Shown: positions 51,950 to 60,824 of the stretch, in pieces
Numbering within the stretch: the first letter of the stretch is position 1
How the letters are laid out: each line of letters starts with the position of its first letter
Source: Comamonadaceae bacterium OTU4NAUVB1
Lineage (GTDB): Bacteria > Pseudomonadota > Gammaproteobacteria > Burkholderiales > Burkholderiaceae_C
Reading direction: 5' to 3'
DNA: 64,000 bases
NCBI GenBank assembly: GCA_024372625.1
Contig: CP099605.1
Coordinates: 1,798,001 to 1,862,000, forward strand
Program-made: the position numbers and the translations under genes
The notes under the pieces: model-generated
Seen by the model: the letters and a program-made list of their open reading frames with translations, nothing else
What the model was told of the DNA's origin: nothing
Database searches by the model: none

Positions 51950-52681
51950 TCAGATCATTCCACCGTTGATCGAGATCACCTGGCCGGTGATGTAGGCGGC
52001 GTCGGGACCGGCGAGGAACGCGGTCAGCGCGGCCACCTCGTCGGGCGTGCCGGCGCGCTTCATCGGCACCATCTGCTGGATCACCGCCGGATCGAAGACG
52101 GCATCGGCCATGGGCGAGGCGATGATGCCCGGCGCGATGGCGTTGACCGTGACGCCGCGCGAGGCCACCTCCAGCGACAGCGCCTTGGTCGCGCTGTTGA
52201 GCGCGCCCTTGGCCGCGGCGTAGTTGACCTGGCCGCGGTTGCCGGTGAGCGAGGCGACCGAGGAGATGTTCAGGACGCGGCCCCAGCGCGTGCGCATCAT
52301 CGGCAGCAGCAGCGGCTGGGTGACGCGGAAAAAGCCGTTGAGCGAGACGTCGATCACCTTGTGCCACTGCTCGGGACGCATGCCGGGCATCACGGCGTCG
52401 TCGTGCACACCGGCGTTGTTGACCACGATCTGCACCGGCCCGCCCGCGAGCATGGCGGCGCAGCCGGCGGCCGTCGCCTCGTCGCTGCGCAGGTCGAACA
52501 CGTGGCACTCGGCCGTGCCGCCGTCCGCCCGGATGGCTTCGGCCAGCGCCTCGACCGCGTCCGGGCGGGAACTGGCGTGCAGCAGGAGGGAGGCGCCGTC
52601 GCGGGCGAGGCGTCGGGCGATGGCGGTGCCGAGCGCGCCGCTGGCGCCGGTGACGAGGGCGCGTTTGCCGGTGAGGGTCAT
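51950..52681 (-). CDS. 3-oxoacyl-ACP reductase (FabG-like)
   Basis: A 243-residue short-chain dehydrogenase. The NADP-binding motif is TGASGALGTAIA; NNAG is at the fourth strand; the catalytic Ser and YxxxK are in ISSVASLTGNRGQVNYAAAK. It reduces the beta-keto group after each condensation. It is the last gene of the minus arm, equivalent in role to the cluster-encoded ketoreductase of other aryl polyene clusters. A 61-base gap separates it from the dehydratase. Confidence 0.92.
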   Translation of the reverse strand: MTLTGKRALVTGASGALGTAIARRLARDGASLLLHASSRPDAVEALAEAIRADGGTAECHVFDLRSDEATAAGCAAMLAGGPVQIVVNNAGVHDDAVMPGMRPEQWHKVIDVSLNGFFRVTQPLLLPMMRTRWGRVLNISSVASLTGNRGQVNYAAAKGALNSATKALSLEVASRGVTVNAIAPGIIASPMADAVFDPAVIQQMVPMKRAGTPDEVAALTAFLAGPDAAYITGQVISINGGMI

Positions 52682-52742
52682 GGGTCGGGAGTCCGGTGGA
52701 CGGTGGAGGATGGCCGGTCGCGCGCGCCGCCGTGGCGGCCGC

Positions 52743-53225
52743 TCATTTCGGGGTGGAAGGATCGGGGACGGCCCGGTTGAGCACGACGACGGCCCGGCCT
52801 TCGCCCAGGGAACGGTCGTCCGCGTCCCGGACGACGAACGCGTAGAGGATCTGCTGGGCATCGCCGGAGAGCCGGCGGGCATGGACGTGCAGTTCGCCCG
52901 CGACGTCGTCGAAGCGCGCGACGGCGAAGCGCACGTTGCGCGCGCTCGCCAGGAAGCCCGCCGAGGGCGCCGCGTCCGGCGGCGCGAGCAGGCCGCCGTG
53001 CAGCGCCATCGCCTGCGCCGCGTACTCGATCAGGTTGGACGCCAGCAGGCCGCTGGCCGTGCGCAGCGGGTTGTCGGCATCCGCGTGGCTCGTCGCGGTG
53101 CAGTGGATGGCCTCGGCGTCCCAGGCGCGCAGGCCGTCGAGCAGGCACATCGTGCCGCTGTGGGGGATGCGGCGGGCGATGCCGATGCGGTCGAGGGTCT
53201 GGGGCTGGAACGGGGCGGAGGTCAT
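52743..53225 (-). CDS. 3-hydroxyacyl-ACP dehydratase (hotdog fold, aryl polyene type)
   Basis: A 160-residue hotdog protein with the catalytic His22 in RRIPHSGTMCLLDGL and the helix block ASNLIEYAAQAMALHGG. This is the small dehydratase family associated with aryl polyene clusters, rather than FabZ itself. It dehydrates beta-hydroxyacyl-ACP to keep the double bonds. Its start overlaps the methyltransferase stop (ATGA). Confidence 0.88.
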   Translation of the reverse strand: MTSAPFQPQTLDRIGIARRIPHSGTMCLLDGLRAWDAEAIHCTATSHADADNPLRTASGLLASNLIEYAAQAMALHGGLLAPPDAAPSAGFLASARNVRFAVARFDDVAGELHVHARRLSGDAQQILYAFVVRDADDRSLGEGRAVVVLNRAVPDPSTPK

Positions 53226-54037
53226 GTCGGGCGCGGCGCGGACGCGCCGTGGGCGGTGGCGGGAAGGTCGGCGACGAGCAGCACGTTGGCGAACGGCGTG
53301 CCCTCGCTCATGGGCACGCTCTGGACCGTGAATCCCAGGCCCGCGAGCAGCGCCTTCCATTCGGGCAGGGTGCGCCCCCAGGTCGGCGAGACGCGGTGGC
53401 CGCGCACGCGCGTGACGGTGCGGTCGACCCACTGGCTGACCGCGAAGCCGCGCGGGCTCGACGCGTCGCCGATGCGCAGCAGCAGCCGGCCGCCCGGGGC
53501 GAGCGCGTCGCGCACCCGGCGCAGCACGCCCGCCTGCGCGGCCGGGTCGACGTAGTGCAGGACGTCCAGGATCACCACCAGGTCGCAGGCCGGCAGCACG
53601 GCCGTGCGCATGTCGGTGCACACGAGGGTGGGTGGCGGCCGGAGCGCCCGCAGCGACGCCTGGGCGCGCGCCACGTCCTTGGGCATGAGTTCGATGCCGG
53701 TGTAGTCGACGCGCGGAGGCGTCGGGGTCCAGCGGGTCGGCCACCGGCCTTGGGCCTGCATGGCCGCGGCCACCGACAACAGGCTGGCGATCAGGCTCTG
53801 GCCGCTGCCGATGTCGACCACCCGCGCACGCTGCGCGCCGATCAGGCCGCGCTCGATCAGGCTGCGGAACACCGGGTCGCGCCCGAGCTTGCCGCGCGCG
53901 AAGTGCCAGGCGAAGCGGCCCCCCTGGCGGTACGGCGCCGTCGCCTCGTCGTGCAGGTGGTGCCAGGCCGCGTCGGCCGTGGGCGGCGGCGCGGCGCCGG
54001 CAGCGGCGGCCGTGGGTGGCGGTGCGTCGACCTTCAT
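53222..54037 (-). CDS. SAM-dependent methyltransferase
   Basis: A 271-residue class I methyltransferase. An Ala/Pro-rich N-terminus precedes the SAM motif VVDIGSGQSLIA; DLVVILDVLHYVDP is the post-motif block. The likely target is the hydroxyl or ring of the aryl head group, as in methylated aryl polyenes; this is inferred. It is translationally coupled to the dehydratase and deacetylase-like genes. Confidence 0.85.
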   Translation of the reverse strand: MKVDAPPPTAAAAGAAPPPTADAAWHHLHDEATAPYRQGGRFAWHFARGKLGRDPVFRSLIERGLIGAQRARVVDIGSGQSLIASLLSVAAAMQAQGRWPTRWTPTPPRVDYTGIELMPKDVARAQASLRALRPPPTLVCTDMRTAVLPACDLVVILDVLHYVDPAAQAGVLRRVRDALAPGGRLLLRIGDASSPRGFAVSQWVDRTVTRVRGHRVSPTWGRTLPEWKALLAGLGFTVQSVPMSEGTPFANVLLVADLPATAHGASAPRPT

Positions 54038-54888
54038 TCGGAGAGTCCCTGGGTCAAGGTGACGGCGCGCAGGCCGTCGTTGTCGAAGCGTTCGAACAGG
54101 CGCGGCAGCACGTCGAGCACCACCGCCCGGCCCTGCGCGGTGCGCGCGGCGTTGCCGTCGTGCAGCAGCAGGATGTCGCCGGGCGCGAGGTCGCGCGTCA
54201 GGCGCGCCAGCACGCGGCCCGGATCGCGCTCGCGCGTGTCGAAGCCGCGCCGCGTCCAGCTCACCAGCACGAGGCCGAGCCGGTGCAGCACCGGCGCGAG
54301 GAACGGATTGCGCAGCCCGGCCGGCGCCCGGAAGCAGTGCGGCGTCTCGCCGGTGATGCCGGCGAGCATCGCCTGCGCGCGCGCGATCTCGGCCGTGTAG
54401 CGGCGCGGGCCGAGGAACGAGAAGTCGTGGCGATGGCGCGCGGTGTGGTTCTGCACGCTGTGGCCGCGCGCGACGATCTCGCGCGCGAGCCCCGGGTGCG
54501 CGGCGGCGCGTTCGGCGATACAGAAGAAGGTGGCGCGCTGGCCGTGGGCGTCCAGCAGGTCGAGCACGCGCGGCGTGACCTCGGGGTCGGGGCCGTCGTC
54601 GATGGTCAGGGCCACCTCGCGGCGTGCCGCGGCGGCCGCGGGCAGCCGCGTGACGTTGGCCCCCAGCCAGCGGCTGCGCGGCGTGAGGCCGACGCCCGTG
54701 ATGAGGACGTGGTTGAGCGCCACCGCGCCCAGCGCCCACGGCGCCGCGCCCGGCACCCAGGCGGCGGCGCCGAGCGCGGCGACGTGCAGGCCGGCGCTGG
54801 CGGTCACCAGGCGCGGCAGCGGCCAGCGCCCGGGCGGCGGAGCGCCGGCGTGGGCGTCGACGTGGGCGGGGGTCCGGGACGCAGTCAT
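54034..54888 (-). CDS. Polysaccharide deacetylase (NodB-like) membrane protein
   Basis: A 284-residue protein. Two hydrophobic segments (about 25-70) precede a NodB-homology domain with TIDDGPDPEVTPRVLDLL (first Asp pair) and the metal-binding HX3H in QNHTARH. The family removes N-acetyl groups from sugars with a divalent metal. Here it could act on an amino-sugar or lipid head attached to the polyene. It overlaps the methyltransferase and MMPL genes by four bases each. Confidence 0.85.
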   Translation of the reverse strand: MTASRTPAHVDAHAGAPPPGRWPLPRLVTASAGLHVAALGAAAWVPGAAPWALGAVALNHVLITGVGLTPRSRWLGANVTRLPAAAAARREVALTIDDGPDPEVTPRVLDLLDAHGQRATFFCIAERAAAHPGLAREIVARGHSVQNHTARHRHDFSFLGPRRYTAEIARAQAMLAGITGETPHCFRAPAGLRNPFLAPVLHRLGLVLVSWTRRGFDTRERDPGRVLARLTRDLAPGDILLLHDGNAARTAQGRAVVLDVLPRLFERFDNDGLRAVTLTQGLSE

Positions 54889-57341
54889 GGGGCGCCGCGA
54901 GGCAGGGGATCGAGCACCGCGGAGCGGCGCGCGAACGCGGCCGACAACAGCAGCGCCAGCAGCGCGCCCGGCGCCACCACCCGCCCGATGGCCGACAGCG
55001 CCGGGATGTCGGAGATCGCGATCAGCCCGAAGGACACGACGGTGGTCAGGTTGGCCAGCATGAGCGAGGCCAGCGTGTCCTCGTCGGCGCGGCCGGTGAC
55101 CTGCAGCTGGTCGAAGAACAGCGCGTAGTTGGAGCCGACCGCCACGATCAGCAGCAGCCCCACCAGGTGCAGGATGCCCAGCGGCACCTGCAGCGCGGCC
55201 ATGCCGCCGAGCGTCAGCACCACCGCCAGCAGCAGCGGCTGGCACACGGCGACCAGCCGCCTGAGCGAGCGCAGGTAGAGCCCCAACAGCACGACCACCG
55301 CCGTCGCGCCCAGCATCACCTGCACGAAGGCCTCGTGCAGGTAGCGGTCGTACAGGCTGCCCAGTTCGCGGCCGATGTCGACCACCTGGACCTGCGGCAG
55401 CGGCGCCAGCGCGGCGGCGAGCCCGGCGGCGTCGAAGCGCTCGGTGGTGTGCAGGGCGATCAGCGAGGCCCAGCCGCCGCCGGGACGCTCGAACAGCAGC
55501 GCCCGCACGATCGGCGCCAGGGTGCCGTCGGCGAAGTCGGCCCGCGTGACCGGCGGCAGGACGCGTGCGGCCTCGACGGCGGCGACGAAGGGTTCCAGGC
55601 GCGCGGGCGCGAGCGGCAGGTCGGCGGCGGCCTCGGCCAGGCGCGCGCGCAGGGTCGCCGCGTCGGGCAGGCTGGCCAGGCGGTCGCGCTGCAGCGCCTC
55701 GCTCGGCAGCAGGCGCGCGACGCTCTCGTAGCCGGCCAGCCGGCCTTCGGCCACCAGCGCGTCGAGCTTCTCGCCGGCCGCCTCGGTGGCGCGCAGCGCG
55801 GCCTGCACGTCGTCGGCCTGGATCACCACCAGCGTGCCGCCGTCGCTCGCGCCGATGTCCGCGCGCAGGCCGGCGTCGAGGTCCTGCGCGGCCTGCGAGA
55901 TCGGGCTCATCGACGACAGGTTGGCGCGCCACAGGTGGCCGCCCTGCCACACCATCAACCCCACCGCGCCGATGCCCAGCGCCACGAAGACCGGCCGCAG
56001 GCGGGGCAGCAACCGCACGATGGCGCCGGCGAGCTGCGCCATGCGGTGGCGCAGGCCCATCCCGCTGGCACCGTCGGGAGCGAGCATCGGCAGGCCGTGG
56101 CGCGTGACGAAGGCGGCGGCCACGAGGCCGGCGATGGAGAACACGCCGAGCTGCGCCAGCCCCGGGAAGCCCGAGAACAGCAGCGCGGCGAAGCCCACCA
56201 CCGAGGTCAGCAGGCCGAGCCGCACGGTCGGCCAGTTGAGGTCGCGCCAGCGCTGCCAGCCGGTGCCGGGCACGGCCGCGCCGCGCGCCTGGATCAGGTA
56301 GTAGATGGCGTAGTCGACCGTCTCGCCGATCAGCGTGCTGCCGAAACCCATCGTCAGCCCGTGGACCGAGCCGAAGACCAGCGCCACGGCGGCGGTGCCG
56401 GCGACCACGCCGGTGAGCACCGGCAGCACCGCGACGACGAGCGCGCGCGGCGAGGCGAACGCCGCCAGCAGCAGCGCGCCCATCACCAGGGCACCGACCA
56501 CGGCCAAGTGGACGGCCTCGCCCTTGATCTTGTCGCGGCTCTGCACCGAGAACACCGGTGCGCCGCTCAGCAGCAGCCTCGGGGCCGTGGCGGACGCGGT
56601 GCCGGCCGCCGACGCCGCGCCGGTCGTGGCGACGATGCGGTCGAACTCGGCCTGGACGCGCGCCACCGCCGCCGCCTGCGCGTCGATGTCGCTGCCCGAG
56701 GCCCGGGTGGTGGCCAGCAGCAGCGCGCGTGGCGCGGTGCGCGAGACCCACACGCCCTCCTCCGTGCGCGGCGAGGTCGCCGGGATCAGCACCTCGGCCA
56801 CGCGCGCGGTCTCGCCGGTCGGATCGCGCTCGAACAGCGGCCGCATCAGGTTGCCCGCCGGCGTGCCGAGCAGCGAGATGGTGTCGCCGATCGCATCGCG
56901 CAGGCCGTCGGCGGTGAAGCGCGCGGGCGACACGTCCGGCGAGAGCTGGTAGCGGCGGTCGAAGACGAAGGTGCCGGCGTCCTGCCAGTCGGTGGTGTCG
57001 CCGTTCTGCACCTGTTCGTAGAGGCCGCTGGCGCGCATCGCCTTGCCCAGGGCGCGCGAGACGTCCGCGCGCTGTGCCGCGCCGGTGCCGCCCTCCACCG
57101 CCGCCATCAGCGTGCGCGAGGCGACGCCGCTCTGCAGCTGCTCGATCAGCACCCGCTGACGCGCGTCGGGATTGGCCGGCAGGAACGCCGACAGATCGGC
57201 GCTGAAGGGCGTGCGCGCGACGACCGCCGCACCGGCGACCAGGGCCGCCACCCACAGCAGCAGGACGAGGGCGCGGCGCCAGCCGCCCGGGCCCTGGCCG
57301 GACGTCGGGGACGGCACGCGCGAACCGGCCGGCCGGCTCAT
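54885..57341 (-). CDS. MMPL/RND-family exporter
   Basis: An 818-residue membrane protein with two repeated halves, each one helix, a large periplasmic loop and five more helices. SVHGLTMGFGSTLIGETVDYAIYY and VGSNYALFFDQLQVTG, quoted here in part (GFGSTLIGETVDYAIYY; VGSNYALFFDQL), mark the two RND-type helix-4 regions. Such exporters in aryl polyene clusters are thought to move the lipid-linked pigment from the inner membrane, using proton flow. It works with the LolA-like protein encoded just upstream. Confidence 0.9.
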   Translation of the reverse strand: MSRPAGSRVPSPTSGQGPGGWRRALVLLLWVAALVAGAAVVARTPFSADLSAFLPANPDARQRVLIEQLQSGVASRTLMAAVEGGTGAAQRADVSRALGKAMRASGLYEQVQNGDTTDWQDAGTFVFDRRYQLSPDVSPARFTADGLRDAIGDTISLLGTPAGNLMRPLFERDPTGETARVAEVLIPATSPRTEEGVWVSRTAPRALLLATTRASGSDIDAQAAAVARVQAEFDRIVATTGAASAAGTASATAPRLLLSGAPVFSVQSRDKIKGEAVHLAVVGALVMGALLLAAFASPRALVVAVLPVLTGVVAGTAAVALVFGSVHGLTMGFGSTLIGETVDYAIYYLIQARGAAVPGTGWQRWRDLNWPTVRLGLLTSVVGFAALLFSGFPGLAQLGVFSIAGLVAAAFVTRHGLPMLAPDGASGMGLRHRMAQLAGAIVRLLPRLRPVFVALGIGAVGLMVWQGGHLWRANLSSMSPISQAAQDLDAGLRADIGASDGGTLVVIQADDVQAALRATEAAGEKLDALVAEGRLAGYESVARLLPSEALQRDRLASLPDAATLRARLAEAAADLPLAPARLEPFVAAVEAARVLPPVTRADFADGTLAPIVRALLFERPGGGWASLIALHTTERFDAAGLAAALAPLPQVQVVDIGRELGSLYDRYLHEAFVQVMLGATAVVVLLGLYLRSLRRLVAVCQPLLLAVVLTLGGMAALQVPLGILHLVGLLLIVAVGSNYALFFDQLQVTGRADEDTLASLMLANLTTVVSFGLIAISDIPALSAIGRVVAPGALLALLLSAAFARRSAVLDPLPRGAP

Positions 57342-57919
57342 CGGTTGGGCGAGATGGTCATGACCGAGCGGTCGCCGCCGCGGAACTCCATCTCCACGCC
57401 CAGGACCTCGCCACCGCGTCCGCTCAGGCGGAAGCCGTCGACCTGCTGCGCCAGGCGGGCGTCGACCGGCGCGAGGTCGAGCGTCCACTGCGCGGCGCTG
57501 CCGTCCAGCCGGGGCTTGAAGTAGCGCTCCAGCACGGTGGCGTTGCCCGCCAGCGTGGCCCGCATCGCCTCGACCAGGCCCAGCAGCTCGGGCACGCTGT
57601 CGAGGGTCATGCTGCGCGTGCGGCCGCCGCGCGTGAGGGTCAGGTTGTTGCCGTCGACGGCCATGGTCTCGGCGCGCGGCGAGGTCGTGCGGCGCACCAG
57701 CCGGTCGGGCGCGGTGAAGCTCAGGGTGCCGCTGGCGTTGAGCGGGCCGTCGAAGCCGCGCACTTGCCGCTGCTCGACGAAGCGCGCCTCCGCGTGCGTC
57801 TGCCGGGCCAGCAGCGCCATCAGCTCGGGCAGGTCGAAGGCCCACGCCGGGGCCGCCGCCGCCAGCCACAGGAGGCCGGCGACCACGGCGCACCGGGTGC
57901 CGCGGCGCGCGCGCCGCAT
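57338..57919 (-). CDS. LolA-like outer-membrane lipoprotein carrier
   Basis: A 193-residue periplasmic protein: signal peptide to about residue 28 (AAAAPAWA), then the LolA-type fold with FVEQRQVRGFDGPLNASGTL and RLVRRTTSPRAETMAVDGN. LolA relatives in these clusters are thought to shuttle the hydrophobic product from the MMPL exporter to the outer membrane. ATG 57919 gives the best signal peptide. It overlaps the MMPL start (ATGA). Confidence 0.86.
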   Translation of the reverse strand: MRRARRGTRCAVVAGLLWLAAAAPAWAFDLPELMALLARQTHAEARFVEQRQVRGFDGPLNASGTLSFTAPDRLVRRTTSPRAETMAVDGNNLTLTRGGRTRSMTLDSVPELLGLVEAMRATLAGNATVLERYFKPRLDGSAAQWTLDLAPVDARLAQQVDGFRLSGRGGEVLGVEMEFRGGDRSVMTISPNR

Positions 57920-57923
57920 CGGG

Positions 57924-58889
57924 TCAAGCCGCGTCTTCGAGCCAGAAATCATGGAAGTTGAACCAGTTGTAGGGATGGGCGCGGCACAGGGATTCGAGGC
58001 GCGCGACATAGGCTTCGATGGCCGCGCGGATGCGTCGTTCCCGCTCGGCCGGGTCCTTCACGCGTTCGCTGAAGTCGGCCAGCGGCTCGAACGTCACATC
58101 GTAGCGGGCGCCGCCCCGGTGGACGCCGGCCATGAAGAACACCTTGCGCCGCAGCAGCGCCGCGAGCCGGAACGGACCGTCGTTGAAAGCCGCCGTGCGA
58201 CCGAGGAACGGCAGCATCACCGTGCCGCCGCGGTGCTCGCGCGGCGCGGGCACCGACGCCGCGTCGTCGGCCGGCAGCGTGCGGTCGGCCAGCATGCCGC
58301 CCAGGCCGCCCCCGTCGAGCCAGTCGCGCAGCGCCAGCATGGACTGCGGCTGACCCAGCGCGATGACGTGCGGACGCATCGCCGGCACGCTGATCGCGTC
58401 CAGCACGGCGGCGATGCGCCGGGCGTTGCTGGTGAACATCAGCATCGCCACGCGCAACGCCTCCTGATCGGCGCTCTGCTGCCTGCAGGCGCCCAGCGCC
58501 TCGAAACTGCCGAAATGCGCGCCGATCAGGAAGGCGCCGTTTCCGGCGACGGCCTCGGCCTCCACCGGCGGATGACCGGCCACGCGCACGTCGAACAGGT
58601 CGAGCCGTCCGCGCAGCAGGTAGACCCGGTCGAGCAGCGTCGAGGCGAAGGTGTGGAACAGCCGGTAGGCGTCGGTCCAGCCCGCCCCGGGCCCGATGGC
58701 GCGGCCCAGGTAGCGGCGCACGTGCCGGCGCGACGACGGCGCGAAGACCATGAAATACGCGCACACCGGCGGCAGCAGCCAGCGCGTGACGCGGCGCCCG
58801 AAGGTCAGCGCGATCCAGCACATGAAACGCAGCGCGAGCATGTTGCTGCGCTCGGGCCTGCGGGTCCAGTCGCCCGCCACCTGGTCCAT
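57924..58889 (-). CDS. LpxL/HtrB-like lysophospholipid acyltransferase
   Basis: A 321-residue acyltransferase of the lipid A late-acyltransferase family. The HX4E motif appears as GAHFGSFEALG, and an N-terminal membrane helix is at about 20-45. It probably transfers the polyene or a fatty acid to a lipid acceptor. Its start overlaps the ligase stop (TGATG), fixing ATG 58889; the LolA-like gene begins five bases after its end. Confidence 0.88.
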   Translation of the reverse strand: MDQVAGDWTRRPERSNMLALRFMCWIALTFGRRVTRWLLPPVCAYFMVFAPSSRRHVRRYLGRAIGPGAGWTDAYRLFHTFASTLLDRVYLLRGRLDLFDVRVAGHPPVEAEAVAGNGAFLIGAHFGSFEALGACRQQSADQEALRVAMLMFTSNARRIAAVLDAISVPAMRPHVIALGQPQSMLALRDWLDGGGLGGMLADRTLPADDAASVPAPREHRGGTVMLPFLGRTAAFNDGPFRLAALLRRKVFFMAGVHRGGARYDVTFEPLADFSERVKDPAERERRIRAAIEAYVARLESLCRAHPYNWFNFHDFWLEDAA

Positions 58890-60712
58890 CAGCGTGCCTC
58901 TGCCGGCGCCGGTGCCGGCGCGACCCAGCGTCCGCTGGCGGCCACCACCTCGCCCTGGCGGACCTCGAAGCGCACGCCGCGCCCCGCGCCGGCTTCGGGC
59001 AGCAGCTCGACGAGCAGTTCGGCGCCGGGGCGCACCGGCGCGAGGAACTTGACGGCGGCGAGCGCCGGTGTCGGCCCCAGCCGCGCGACCATGGCCGGCA
59101 CGCGCCGCAGGACCTCGCTCACCTCGGCCACCAGCAGCGCGCCGGGCAGCAGCGGCTGGCCCGGGAAATGCCCCGCGAAGGCCGGATGGTCGACCGGCAC
59201 CGTGTGCGTGACGCGCACGGGCGTGTCGTCGCCGGCGAGCTGCGCGAGCGCGAACTCGCGCAGCGCGCGCGTCGTCAGCTTGCCCGTGCCCTCGCGCGGC
59301 AGCGACGCCACGTGGACCACGCGCCGCGGCACGAACACCGACTCGACGCGCTGGCGCAGCGCCGCGACCACCGCCGCCGCGTCCAGCGTCGGCGCCACCA
59401 CGAAGGCCACGGGGCGCACCACGCCGTCGGCCTGCTCGTCGGGCAGCCAGAAGGCGCCGTCTTCCATGCCCGGGATGCTGTTGAGGTGGTAGTTCAGGTG
59501 GCCGAGCGAGCTGCGTTTGCCGGCCACGTGGATCAGGTCGTTGGAACGCCCGAGGAGGCGGAAGCGCCGGTCGTCCAGCAGCTCCAGCACGTCGGCCATC
59601 GGCGTGGGCTCGGGAATGAAGTCGCCTTCGAAGACGAAGCGCTCGGTGGCCCCGTCCCCCGCCGGACCGTCCGGCACGGCCGCCACGGGCTCGGCGCGCA
59701 CGCGGATCTCGCCGAAGTTCTTCCAGACCTCGCTGACCGTGGGTCGCCGCGCGGCGACCTGGCCGGACTCGGTGCTGCCGTAGATCTCCACCAGCACGCC
59801 GCCCAGGGCGTCCTCGGCCTGCGCGGCGAGCTGCGGCGACAGCGGCGCGGTGGCCGACAGGATCAGGTCCACCGGCGGCAGCGCGATGCCCGCCAGCAGC
59901 AAGGTCTTCAGATGGAACGGCGTGGTGACCAGGGCGCGCGGCCGGGGCACCGAGGCCAGCGCCGCGGCGATGTCGGCCGGAAAGAACGGCCGGCCGCTGT
60001 CGAAGGCGGCGCCGCCCAGGAGCGCCAGCAGCGCCGAGGATTCGAGGCCGTAGCTGTGCTGCACCGGCACGGTCGCCACCAGCGTGAGTTCGGCGAGCGA
60101 AGGTCGCCCGATGCACGCCGCGAGACGGCCCACGGCGGCGGCGACGTCGCCGCACAGCGTGGCCCAGCGCTTGGCATGGGGCTGCGGCACGCCGGTGGAG
60201 CCCGACGTCAGCAGGCTGACGGCGTGCAGGTCGCCCGGGACGAGGGGCACCGGCGCGCCGGGCGCGGCGCCCTCGCCCGCGGTCGACACCTTCGCGCCGC
60301 CGGCCCCGGCCGCGCCGAACGGCACCAGCACGCGCGACAGGCCGGGCGTCTGCAGCGACGGCTCGTCGGTCAGCACGACCAGGTCGCCATGGGACTGGCG
60401 AAGGCGCGCGAGCGTGTCGGCGCGGGCGTCGGGGGGCAGCAGGCTGGGCTGGCCGCGCACCAGGGCGGCCCCCAGCGCGACGGCGAAGGCATAGCGGTCG
60501 TTGCACAGGTTGACGACCGGGCCGCCCGCGGGCATGCGCGCGGCGAGACCGGCGGCGAGCCAGTCGACGTCCTTCAGGTAGGTGTGGCCGGTCACGGGCT
60601 CGCCGGCGCACCAGGCCAGGGGCGCATCGAGGTCGCGCACGGCCAGCAGCGGCAGCATCGACGGGAGGGACGGGGAGGAGGAAGAGGAAGGAAGAAGGGA
60701 TTCGTTCGACAT
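58889..60712 (-). CDS. Acyl-AMP ligase fused to a hotdog dehydratase domain
   Basis: A 607-residue fusion. Residues about 20-480 are an ANL-type adenylating domain: P-loop LLTSGSTGVPQPHAKRW, acceptor block EIYGSTESGQVAARR and catalytic Lys in REGTGKLTTRAL. Residues about 500-600 are a FabA/FabZ-like hotdog with HPAFAGHFPGQPLLPGALL (His515). The first part activates the hydroxybenzoate starter and loads it on an ACP, the role shown for XanA2 in Xanthomonas; the second supplies dehydration. The start at 60712 lies 112 bases from the COG4648 gene. Confidence 0.9.
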   Translation of the reverse strand: MSNESLLPSSSSSPSLPSMLPLLAVRDLDAPLAWCAGEPVTGHTYLKDVDWLAAGLAARMPAGGPVVNLCNDRYAFAVALGAALVRGQPSLLPPDARADTLARLRQSHGDLVVLTDEPSLQTPGLSRVLVPFGAAGAGGAKVSTAGEGAAPGAPVPLVPGDLHAVSLLTSGSTGVPQPHAKRWATLCGDVAAAVGRLAACIGRPSLAELTLVATVPVQHSYGLESSALLALLGGAAFDSGRPFFPADIAAALASVPRPRALVTTPFHLKTLLLAGIALPPVDLILSATAPLSPQLAAQAEDALGGVLVEIYGSTESGQVAARRPTVSEVWKNFGEIRVRAEPVAAVPDGPAGDGATERFVFEGDFIPEPTPMADVLELLDDRRFRLLGRSNDLIHVAGKRSSLGHLNYHLNSIPGMEDGAFWLPDEQADGVVRPVAFVVAPTLDAAAVVAALRQRVESVFVPRRVVHVASLPREGTGKLTTRALREFALAQLAGDDTPVRVTHTVPVDHPAFAGHFPGQPLLPGALLVAEVSEVLRRVPAMVARLGPTPALAAVKFLAPVRPGAELLVELLPEAGAGRGVRFEVRQGEVVAASGRWVAPAPAPAEAR

Positions 60713-60824
60713 GGCCGGGCCTCTGCGGGTTCTGCGGGTGCTAGCGCGCTGGACGGAAGGATCTGGGCGGAATGGAAAACGGAGCGTGGCGCACCGGCGC
60801 CCCGAAGGCGTCCGGTCGCCGGGC

